In this document: positions 51,720-59,869 of the stretch, piece by piece | Position numbering within the stretch: position 1 is the stretch's first letter | Layout of the letters: each line of letters starts with the position of its first letter | Origin: Synechococcus sp. C9 | GTDB taxonomy: Bacteria; Cyanobacteriota; Cyanobacteriia; Gloeomargaritales; Gloeomargaritaceae | Direction of reading: 5' to 3' | Assembly: GCF_022984075.1 (NCBI RefSeq) | Contig: NZ_JALAAD010000002.1 | Span: 22,896 to 86,895, forward strand | DNA length: 64,000 nt | Program-made: the position numbers and the translations under genes | Notes under the pieces: generated by a model | Database searches by the model: none | Seen by the model: the letters and a program-made list of their open reading frames with translations, nothing else | What the model was told of the DNA's origin: nothing

Positions 51720-52740
51720 TATAGAACCCATTTGAGATTTCAAGGAGGAGATGCGAGACGCTTCAACATAAGGCGAATAAAACATAGGTTTATTTTGGTG
51801 ACGGCATGGGTCAGAGTTCGTTCAAAGTTCTTGACCAGACTCTTGCACCGCTCCATCCAAGCATTCGACCGCTCAATTACCCACCTGGCTGTCACAGGCA
51901 CAAAGCCTGATTTCTTTTGTTTTGACGGCTTCGTTGACAATTCAAAGCGGATTTTATAGCTAGGTAGGTTAAGGTTGTCGCCTTAAGATTCTGGGGAACC
52001 AATGTGGGGCTACGCCCAGCGACCCATATCATGTCAACCTTTGTATGCTTAGCTATAGTCATAATTTCTGGATAAATCTGCTCCAATTCTTTGATTAAAA
52101 AGTTAATATGATACCCCCGGTCTAACAAAATCGTAATTTTGGGAATCGTCACCGGCTTGGCTCTAAAATAATCCATATTTAGGGTCAGCATTTCCACTAA
52201 TCCCACATCATCCGATACATGGGCAGGCGTACAATGAGTGAAAAAAGGAAACCCAAGGGTATCTACAGCTAGATGTCGCTTGATACCATTAGTGGCTTTG
52301 TAGAAACAATATCCTTTAGAATCAATACTCGCATTACAAGTATTTTTTACCGCTTGGGAGTCAATGATGATTAGGGTTGTCCATTGGGATTTTTTTTACC
52401 TGTTCTCGTACTTGTTGGTGTAATCGGTGCATCAATTGAGTCAATGCTCCAGCATCTCGCCATTGTTTATAGTGCCAGTAAACCGTTGAATAAGGGGGTA
52501 AATCTCTAGGTAGGTCACACCAATTACAACCGTTTTTGAGTTGATACAAGATGCCATTAATGATTTGTCTATTTGTCCATTTGGGGGGACGAGTTTTTTT
52601 CTTCTTGGGTAGTAATTCCAATAACAGCGGTTCAACAATCTCCCATTCTGCATCACTAAGGTCGCTGGAATACGCCATACTATCTCCACTGTGTCCATGC
52701 AATTTCTCTGTATTCTATAAGATGTCAAATGGGTTCTATA
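51720..52740 (-). mobile_element. IS5-family insertion sequence, copy 2 (inverted)
   Basis: 1021 bp with the same terminal repeats as copy 1. It differs by one A in the homopolymer (eight instead of nine). Together the two could act as a composite unit carrying the 50116-51719 spacer. Its right end truncates a minus-strand frame at 52741. Confidence 0.9.
51740..52678 (-). pseudogene. IS5-family transposase, frameshifted (copy 2)
   Basis: Same content as copy 1 on the minus strand: MAYSSDLSDAEW from 52678, middle part with IIIDSQAVKN and LLDRGY, C-terminal RWVIERSNAWMERCK in another frame. With eight A the first frame ends VKKIPMDNPNHH, so a -1 slip would be needed here rather than +1. Confidence 0.8.
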
Positions 52741-52885
52741 TGTATCCACTCACCGGGTTTAGTTTTGGGGATACGATAGTGGTGCGCTCAACTAAAACGG
52801 GGCAACCTTGGTTCCGCTTCTGCCACTGCTCCTTAAAGTTGAATAAGTTAAGACGGCGGATTATTCCAGTAGTCAAGGAAGGCAT
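52741..52885 (-). pseudogene. Unrecognised frame truncated by IS5 copy 2
   Basis: MPSLTTGIIRRLNLFNFKEQ then WQKRNQGCPVLVERTTIVSP and KLNPVSGY runs into the IS end. It looks protein-like but is too short to assign. It overlaps the 3' end of the gene at 52848-53144. Confidence 0.35.
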
Positions 52886-53144
52886 ACAAAACACGTTTGG
52901 CGGTTTCTTTAAGCCTGAGTGGTAGCTTGATGGTTCCACGCTCGATTTGGTACAGGTATTCATTAAAGTAGGGTCTAAAGTCAAATTTTTTAATATTTAG
53001 AAGTATTAGGATGTCCTCGACATGGTTCCCCTCTTTCCGCAACTGTTGGATGCGCTCGCCAATTCTCACGGGTAGCCGGTAGGTTCTGGTTTCTTCCCCC
53101 CATCCCCCCTCAACCCAGTTCGGGTTGCCCCTGCCCCTTTTCAC
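52848..53144 (-). CDS. Small hypothetical protein, possible DNA-binding
   Basis: 98 residues: MKRGRGNPNWVEGGWGEETR then TYRLPVRIGERIQQLRKEGN. The GNPNW...GWGE-T-x-R-(L/V)P opening is shared by many small cyanobacterial plasmid proteins that carry a ribbon-helix-helix-like segment. The rest (FRPYFNEYLYQIERG) is not recognised. No partner gene remains beyond the IS insertion. Confidence 0.5.
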   Translation of the reverse strand: MKRGRGNPNWVEGGWGEETRTYRLPVRIGERIQQLRKEGNHVEDILILLNIKKFDFRPYFNEYLYQIERGTIKLPLRLKETAKRVLYAFLDYWNNPPS

Positions 53145-53431
53145 CTCGGTTTATCCCCTAAAAATGTGTAACTCTATTTTAGTCATAAAGTGTCGCATTT
53201 ACTGGCGTTAAGCTCCTTGGCAGGCGTGTCAGTCGGTAATATTGTGACCCTATTTTAAGCAATGAGTATTGCATTAATAAAAGCCTGAAAACAGCTTGTT
53301 GATAAGGGTGATAATCCGGCAAACTGTCACTACAAAGTTATGTCAATTCTGCAAATGGAAAATATCTTAGAGGAATAATTTAAAGATATAGTCTCGAAAT
53401 GTTTGATTTAAAGTAATCAAACTATACCTGA

Positions 53432-53840
53432 GAGCGTGAGCCTCGGATTGGTGAGGATTTTCGGGAATGGGTGCAACGGACAGGGGCAGTGTTCCCGGCG
53501 GTCGGTAGTGCTATCTTTGTAATGCTCAAAAAAGAGTCACAAGGATTTTTAGGGGGATGAGTCGTGTGGTATTTAAGGCAACCAACGAGGAGCCAGCGGG
53601 AGGGCAACGGGGGATGGTGGATTGCTCCCATGCCCATGAGATAAAGTTTTTTGGGAATTGCTCCCCTAATTTGCCTAGGGAGTTAGACCGCCCGCCCTCG
53701 TCAACGGCAGGGACTTCGTTGGCAACCTAGCGTGTCATTTGTAGTTATTTTATAATAACAAACAATTACTTGGATAGCACTACCCGGCGGTCTGGGTGAG
53801 AATTTTTCAGAAGGGGGAACGTAGGGGCGGACAAAAGTAG
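53432..53840 (+). pseudogene. Unrecognised gene 3' fragment split by a MITE
   Basis: The frame EREPRIGEDFREWVQRTGAV then FPAV is interrupted at 53504; after the element WVRIFQKGERRGGQK ends at TAG 53838-53840. Removing the element and one 8-bp target copy restores a continuous frame, so a coding sequence was hit. The family is unknown and the 5' end is missing (stop at 53429). Confidence 0.5.
53504..53784. mobile_element. 281-bp MITE, family GGTAGTGCTATC (copy 2), with 8-bp target duplication
   Basis: Terminal inverted repeats GGTAGTGCTATCTTTGTAAT and, at the right, TTACTTGGATAGCACTACC. The octamer CGGCGGTC flanks both sides directly. The interior has no frame but is rich in paired segments (for example GGGAATTGCTCCCC). 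Related to 25067-25323. Confidence 0.85.
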
Positions 53841-54265
53841 TTGTCTCTCGGTTTCAGACATACTGGGTTCCGGGGGTTGCCAGTACTGAGGGAATACAGT
53901 ACCGGTGAGGGGCAACTGCCGGAGAGCTTGTGATTAAATCTGAGGGGATTGCAGGCAATCAGTCCCGAAAGTAACTCTGAAATGCTGGTAAACACAGGTC
54001 GAGCGTTAGTACATTAACATACATTGAAAAATGAATTAGCGAAGATGTGATACCATAAAAATCGCCTGTAGTTCTGAGCCATAGCTCCATTGAAGCTGTA
54101 TCTGCACTTCTATTGAAAGTGAAAGAGCAAACTATTTCTGTGGCTCTAAACTACAGCTATCAAAGTGCTAAACTATATTCAAAAGCTAAAATAACTAAGT
54201 CGAAACTAATGTTTGCACGTTTTTTCTGTCAATTATTTTCAGCAGAATTGTGAAAGGAGGTCATC
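53841..54265. other. Non-coding interval before the exonuclease relic
   Basis: No gene is supported. It has an AT-rich stretch from about 53990 leading to a strong ribosome-binding site AAAGGAGGT at 54252-54260 for the frame at 54266. Confidence 0.4.
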
Positions 54266-54993
54266 ATGTTCACTCGTGCAGAAATTGAAAAATTGCTGTT
54301 CCTTGACGTAGAAACAGCTCGTAATCAGGATAAATTTGAGGAACTAGATGCAGATATGCAGGGCTTTTGGGAAGATAAAGCTCGACAATACTATAAAGCA
54401 GAGGATGATCCAGATTTTGATACCCCTTATTCTTATAAAGAAAAAGCAGGACTTTTTGCCGAATTTAACCGAGTGGTATGTGTGTCGACTGGATATATCC
54501 GCTGGTCTGATGATGGTAAAGCGGTAGGTCGTACTAGGTCATTCTATGGTTCTGATGAAAAGGCTATACTATTGAAACAGCTAGTTTATTGAGTAGTCCC
54601 AAGCTTCTTGGATATACCTTATGCGGTCATAATATTAAAGGTTTTGATATTCCGGTATTGGCTCGTCGAATGCTCATCAATCAGGTCTTACCCTTACCAA
54701 AAATTCTTCATGTTTATGACAAAAAACCCTGGGAAATACCCTTTAAAGACACAATGGAATTATGGAGATTTGGTGATTTCAAAAACTATACTAAGCTGGT
54801 ACTTTTAACTAAGTTATTTGATATTCCTAGCCCGAAAATGGATATGGACGGTAGCCATGTGGGAGATTTGTACTGGAGTGGAGATAATTATGAAAAAATT
54901 GCTCGCTACTGTGAAGCAGATGTGCGAGCAACGATGAACTTAGTATTGCGTTGGAGTGGTATGGAACTGCTCACTGAAAACAGTGCTTCCTAA
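54266..54993 (+). pseudogene. DEDDy 3'-5' exonuclease (PolB-like), frameshifted
   Basis: Frame 1 (54266-54592) has LFLDVETARNQDKFEEL (motif I, D-x-E). Frame 2 (54589-54993) has LCGHNIKGFDIPVLARRMLI (motif II) and IARYCEADVRATMNLVLRW (motif III, Y-x3-D). All three DEDDy motifs exist, so the protein was a PolB-exonuclease-like DnaQ-fold enzyme, but a -1 shift at about 54589 (TTATTGAGTAG) separates motif I from the rest. It may be a sequencing or assembly error, a pseudogene or rarely a recoding site. It ends 1 bp before the leader-distal end of the CRISPR array. Confidence 0.8.
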
Positions 54994-54994
54994 A

Positions 54995-56949
54995 TCGCAA
55001 AGGGGCTGTGGGGGAAAACCACAGTGAGAGCCTGGCTCGATATGATGGGAGCGGACTTTACGGGGGCGTCTTCAAAGGGGCTGTGGGGGAAAACCACAGT
55101 GAGAGCGGGCAACCGTGGAGTACATCATTATCGATCCAATCATCCTTCAAAGGGGCTGTGGGGGAAAACCACAGTGAGAGTACGGAAATTTGGAGCGGTT
55201 ATGGGGGAAATTGTTTGCCTTCAAAGGGGCTGTGGGGGAAAACCACAGTGAGAGAAACCAACCTGTTTGCTCTCAGATGCTGGCAAATAGCTTCAAAGGG
55301 GCTGTGGGGGAAAACCACAGTGAGAGTGCTTCATATCTGGATTGGCTGGAGCCTGGGCAACACCTTCAAAGGGGCTGTGGGGGAAAACCACAGTGAGAGT
55401 AGGGGCTTGTGGGAGTAGAGCCTAGCCATCTGGACCTTCAAAGGGGCTGTGGGGGAAAACCACAGTGAGAGTGCTTCATATCTGGATTGGCTGGAGCCTG
55501 GGCAACACCTTCAAAGGGGCTGTGGGGGAAAACCACAGTGAGAGCCTGGCTCGATATGATGGGAGCGGACTTTACGGGGGCGTCTTCAAAGGGGCTGTGG
55601 GGGAAAACCACAGTGAGAGCTCAAATCTAACCAGTAAGAACAGACATTCAGGATAGGTCCTTCAAAGGGGCTGTGGGGGAAAACCACAGTGAGAGTAGGG
55701 GCTTGTGGGAGTAGAGCCTAGCCATCTGGACCTTCAAAGGGGCTGTGGGGGAAAACCACAGTGAGAGTGCTTCATATCTGGATTGGCTGGAGCCTGGGCA
55801 ACACCTTCAAAGGGGCTGTGGGGGAAAACCACAGTGAGAGTACGGAAATTTGGAGCGGTTATGGGGGAAATTGTTTGCCTTCAAAGGGGCTGTGGGGGAA
55901 AACCACAGTGAGAGTGCAAGCTGGGGGGGAGTTGGAAATGGAAGCATGGCACCTTCAAAGGGGCTGTGGGGGAAAACCACAGTGAGAGCCTGGCTCGATA
56001 TGATGGGAGCGGACTTTACGGGGGCGTCTTCAAAGGGGCTGTGGGGGAAAACCACAGTGAGAGCGGGCAACCGTGGAGTACATCATTATCGATCCAATCA
56101 TCCTTCAAAGGGGCTGTGGGGGAAAACCACAGTGAGAGAAACCAACCTGTTTGCTCTCAGATGCTGGCAAATAGCTTCAAAGGGGCTGTGGGGGAAAACC
56201 ACAGTGAGAGCTCAAATCTAACCAGTAAGAACAGACATTCAGGATAGGTCCTTCAAAGGGGCTGTGGGGGAAAACCACAGTGAGAGTACGGAAATTTGGA
56301 GCGGTTATGGGGGAAATTGTTTGCCTTCAAAGGGGCTGTGGGGGAAAACCACAGTGAGAGCCCTGGAACTCCCCGAACTCTAAATCCCTAGAAATCCTTC
56401 AAAGGGGCTGTGGGGGAAAACCACAGTGAGAGCTGTTTCCGGAAACCAACCTATACGGGGAGGACGACCTTCAAAGGGGCTGTGGGGGAAAACCACAGTG
56501 AGAGTGTCGGAAGTGCTCTCCAGCCGTAGCTTAGATGAACGCCTTCAAAGGGGCTGTGGGGGAAAACCACAGTGAGAGTACGGAACCGGTGCGAACGGTA
56601 AAGATGCTCTAAGCCTTCAAAGGGGCTGTGGGGGAAAACCACAGTGAGAGCTCTCCGGTTGATTTTCTTCCATCTTCTGGAAGCCTTCCTTCAAAGGGGC
56701 TGTGGGGGAAAACCACAGTGAGAGTCCCTATAGAAATTCCCGATTTATTGCCGCCGGATGGACTCCTTCAAAGGGGCTGTGGGGGAAAACCACAGTGAGA
56801 GTCGGGTGCCCGGACAAGTTCAATTTGATCATAATTCCTTCAAAGGGGCTGTGGGGGAAAACCACAGTGAGAGGCCCTAAACGAGGTGCACAGCGTGATG
56901 AACCTGCCCGAACCTTCAAAGGGGCTGTGGGGGAAAACCACAGTGAGAG
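54995..56949 (-). CRISPR. CRISPR array, 27 repeats of 36 nt, 26 spacers (16 distinct)
   Basis: On the plus strand each repeat starts CTTCAAAGGGGCTGTGGGGG and ends AAAACCACAGTGAGAG; CTGTGG and CCACAG can form a 6-bp hairpin. Spacers are 36-41 nt. Orientation is minus: the repeat then ends in TTTGAAG as many do, the only degenerate repeat (54995-55030, last three bases changed) is at the left, and unique spacers lie at the right, next to csb2. Spacer order left to right: A B C D E F E A G F E C H A B D G C, then I to P unique. It is the array of the adjacent subtype I-G genes. Confidence 0.97.
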
Positions 56950-57137
56950 GGCATGGGGTTAGGATGCTGATGGGATGGGCATTAGCGGGGGCAAATTGGC
57001 AAACCTGACCTATTGTAGCGATTTTTCTCCTTTTCTCTAGCAGGGTTTGAGCAAAAATCCTTGAGCCATAGGGGTTTGAGGGGTTGGCAAACCTGGTTTT
57101 CAGGGGCATTCCTCGAAAAAGCGTGGACATGAGGCTT
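56950..57137 (-). promoter_or_regulatory. Probable CRISPR leader
   Basis: 188 bp between the last repeat and the csb2 stop, non-coding, with two TTGGCAAACCTG copies (about 56996 and 57082). Its side is set by the array polarity. Promoter elements cannot be assigned with confidence; read-through from the cas operon is also possible. Confidence 0.6.
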
Positions 57138-58835
57138 TCAGCCAATTTTTTCGTCTGCACTCAAAACCTCGCTGGTGGTTTGCCATTTTTTCAGGCAGGG
57201 CATGAAAACACCTAAACCAAAGTGCGCCGCATAGCCCAGCGCTAACGGGCCGACAATCGCTTCTGGAAAAGTTATCTCGACCCAGTAGGCTTTATTGCCC
57301 GCATGGGAGCCATTTCCCTTCTGACGTAGCCGCTGGTAGGCATACCAGGGATATAGCCCATCAAAACCTTCCTGGGTGACAAGGATATGGTTTTTCCAAG
57401 TCCAGCCTGGTGGTTCCGAGAATTTCAGCAAGTCATGTTTCCGCAAACAACGAATTTGGGATAATACCTGGTGTTCCGGGCTGTCAATTAGCAGTTGTGA
57501 GGCTGGGTCTAATTTGGGATTTCTCTTAAAATGGCGTGGCAAAACCATCGGGGTCAGCGAACGCCAAGTGGTTGCCTTGGCTATCAGAGGCGATACCCCC
57601 GGAATGCGGCTTTCCAGGGTTGTGGCGTAGTCCTTGACCCGCCCTAGTTGAATCAAAATGGTTTGGAGTTCCCCCTCACTGGTTTCGTTGCTCCAGACCT
57701 TCTTTAAGTCACGCAAAGCCTTGAGGGCTTTTTCATCAAACCCCTTAGCCGCATAAACCAAAACATGGTCAATAAACCCATCCCCATCCACATCTTCCGA
57801 TAAATACCAGCAATGGGGATGGCCTTGGACAGGCAGTGGATTGCCCGTATCATCTAAATTTTCCGGGTCCCGACCAGAAAATAGAACATGACCTTTGCTC
57901 CAGGACATCAAAGCCTCTCTGAAGCGTTCCCCGATGGACAAGGCACGAGTCAATTTCGGCAGTACATTACCAGATAAAGCAAAGCGTGCGAAAGCAGGTT
58001 CGCCTGCGAGGGAAAAGCCCTTGCGAGGGCTAGATTCGCTCTGTTGTTCGCCTGCGAGGGAAAAGCCCTTGCGAGGGCTAGATTCGCTCTGTTTGGGGGG
58101 GTCATTCAAGATATAAGCAACCCACCGCGCCCCTGGAATGCCACTCCACCCCTGGCGGTGCCAGTCGCCAATATCCAGCTCCAAAGCAGATAGAATGTCC
58201 TGCGGTATTTTGTATCTGGCTTTCCCTCGTTTCGGGGGCGGAAGCGTCTGCGACTTGAGTTTTGCTAACTCTTCTTGCATCGGCACCAAAACCTTGACCG
58301 TGTGGGTGCCCGTTCCGCCCACTGCTTCTAATAAAGGGAAAGCCTTCTGTCCCCCGAGGGAAGGTTGATCCTGGATAGAGAGTTCCGCCCAGGATTCGGC
58401 ACGCCCCAGGTAGCTGATACGTTCACACAGTTGGGCAAGGAGCCTGCGGTGTGACTCGGACAACACCAGTCCCGGCCAGGTCATCCAAATCACAGCATCC
58501 TCAGAGCCAGCCCCGTTTCCCAACGCCAGAAATGTATCGAACACTAAGGTCTTGCAATTTTCGCCTTCCTTCCATACAGGCATATAGTGGCGGGTATGCC
58601 CCTGAGCAGTGGGTGGGAGATAGTAATGGGGTAAAACACTGGATAAACGCTCCAACAACCCCAATAAAACCGAACGGTCAGGGCGTTCCGGGAGGCGGTA
58701 GTAGCTAAAGACAAACGTTCGGTACAGGCGCCAGGGCGAGGGGGGCCACTCCAACACCCCCTCATTCACTTGGTGATTCCAATCCGTGGCATGATAGCGC
58801 CCGGCTAAAAACCAAATTTTCAAGTTTAGGGTCAT
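57138..58835 (-). CDS. csb2: Csb2, Cas5-Cas6-type subunit of subtype I-G
   Basis: 565 residues from MTLNLKIWFLAGRYHATDWN. N-terminal WPPSPWRLYRTFVFSYYRLP and YYLPPTAQGHTRHYMPVW are the Cas5-like part; HCWYLSEDVDGDGFIDHVLV (about 365) is the family motif; a Cas6-like C-terminus ends the protein. Csb2 combines surface binding of the crRNA 5' end with repeat processing in I-G (formerly I-U). The middle contains two in-frame copies of QSESSPRKGFSLAGE encoded by a 48-bp tandem repeat, absent from typical members. The ATG at 58835 is chosen over an upstream frame extension to 58886. It follows csb1 with 4 bp. Confidence 0.9.
   Translation of the reverse strand: MTLNLKIWFLAGRYHATDWNHQVNEGVLEWPPSPWRLYRTFVFSYYRLPERPDRSVLLGLLERLSSVLPHYYLPPTAQGHTRHYMPVWKEGENCKTLVFDTFLALGNGAGSEDAVIWMTWPGLVLSESHRRLLAQLCERISYLGRAESWAELSIQDQPSLGGQKAFPLLEAVGGTGTHTVKVLVPMQEELAKLKSQTLPPPKRGKARYKIPQDILSALELDIGDWHRQGWSGIPGARWVAYILNDPPKQSESSPRKGFSLAGEQQSESSPRKGFSLAGEPAFARFALSGNVLPKLTRALSIGERFREALMSWSKGHVLFSGRDPENLDDTGNPLPVQGHPHCWYLSEDVDGDGFIDHVLVYAAKGFDEKALKALRDLKKVWSNETSEGELQTILIQLGRVKDYATTLESRIPGVSPLIAKATTWRSLTPMVLPRHFKRNPKLDPASQLLIDSPEHQVLSQIRCLRKHDLLKFSEPPGWTWKNHILVTQEGFDGLYPWYAYQRLRQKGNGSHAGNKAYWVEITFPEAIVGPLALGYAAHFGLGVFMPCLKKWQTTSEVLSADEKIG
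57999..58094 (-). repeat. Two in-frame 48-bp repeats inside csb2
   Basis: 57999-58046 and 58047-58094 differ by one base; each contains the palindrome-forming GAGGGAAAAGCCCTTGCGAG with GCGAGGG/CCCTTGC pairing. Looks like a dispersed palindromic repeat that inserted and then duplicated without breaking the frame. Confidence 0.85.
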
Positions 58836-58839
58836 CGTT

Positions 58840-59856
58840 TTATCCCTCCACTGCTTCCGTATCGGGGGCATTACCCGTTGCCCCATTCCCTTTCTTCTTC
58901 TTTGGTTTTGGTATGTATGTCACCTTAGTAATTGCAGGGTTTGCAAAAGCTGGCTGGGCAGTTTCTATTAACTTTGGCAACGCTTCAGATAAAACCTCAA
59001 TACTGGGGAGTTCAAACCCTGCGGGCTTCTTCACGTTTAATGCAACCACTTCCAAGTCACAGGCGGTACGGAGTCGTAGTCCATTTTCCAAAAACTTTTG
59101 TATCTTCCATAGGGCTATGGCAATCAACAAATTCTCTACGTCATCCCCCAAGCTATACCCATAAATTTGCGCTAAATCTAAGCTGAAATAAGCCTTGATT
59201 TCCCTGGCCGTGTATTCAACCCGATGATAGGGGATATTGCCAGCCCCCTGTTCCGCATCTCCTTTGGCATTAATCCGGTCAAGTTTTACACCCCCTGAGA
59301 CCACTTTCTCAACCCCGTGCGCTTCAATAAATCCCGAAAGTGCCCGGGGCATTTTATAACGTCCTCCAGCGATTTCACTCTTGGCTAGAAACAGCCCATG
59401 TAACAAGCAATTCAGATCATACTTAACTAGTAGCTTAGCAAAGCACTCAAACTTTAGGGGCTTATCGGGCGCAATTTCTAGTTCCTGTTTGAGTATATTT
59501 AGAAAGCTATCATCTTTGCTTTCCAAGATATAGTTGGAATTAAGACGATGAGCTTCCAAGAGAGAATTGGTTAAGAAGTCACCACTTTGGTCATACACTT
59601 CCACGTAGGGGATGCCTTGCAACTCCTTAACCACCGTTTTGTTGGCTGTATCCCAAATAGTTGCTTCCAGGCGATTGGCCACACTTTGGGGGGACTCGAC
59701 AAGGAGCATCACGGTACCATCTGGGAGACGATATTCTGCGGCTCCTAAATCAGGGAACCCAGTGGGTTGGAAGCGAGTTCCTTGTACTGGAGCCAGTTTT
59801 GCTTCGAGCAACAAACGAGAGGCGGATTTGAGGTCAGTAAACATCTCAGTAAACAT
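58840..59856 (-). CDS. csb1: Csb1, Cas7-type backbone subunit of subtype I-G
   Basis: 338 residues from MFTEMFTDLKSASRLLLEAK. PVQGTRFQPTGFPDLGAAEY, LLVESPQSVANRLE, and LLHGLFLAKSEIAGGRYKMP-RALSGFIEAHG are diagnostic of Csb1 (GSU0053 family). Csb1 forms the helical crRNA-bound backbone. The Lys-rich tail (PKPKKKKGNG) is common. An open frame continues upstream to 59919, overlapping csx17; 59856 is the family start with AAGGAGAT upstream. Confidence 0.93.
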   Translation of the reverse strand: MFTEMFTDLKSASRLLLEAKLAPVQGTRFQPTGFPDLGAAEYRLPDGTVMLLVESPQSVANRLEATIWDTANKTVVKELQGIPYVEVYDQSGDFLTNSLLEAHRLNSNYILESKDDSFLNILKQELEIAPDKPLKFECFAKLLVKYDLNCLLHGLFLAKSEIAGGRYKMPRALSGFIEAHGVEKVVSGGVKLDRINAKGDAEQGAGNIPYHRVEYTAREIKAYFSLDLAQIYGYSLGDDVENLLIAIALWKIQKFLENGLRLRTACDLEVVALNVKKPAGFELPSIEVLSEALPKLIETAQPAFANPAITKVTYIPKPKKKKGNGATGNAPDTEAVEG

Positions 59857-59869
59857 CAAGGTATCTCCT

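Noticed and set aside
55008..56247. Several open frames of 60-136 codons across the CRISPR array
   Set aside because: The 36-nt repeat is a multiple of three and lacks stops in some frames, so long frames arise automatically; the peptides are just translated repeats (KGAVGENHSES).
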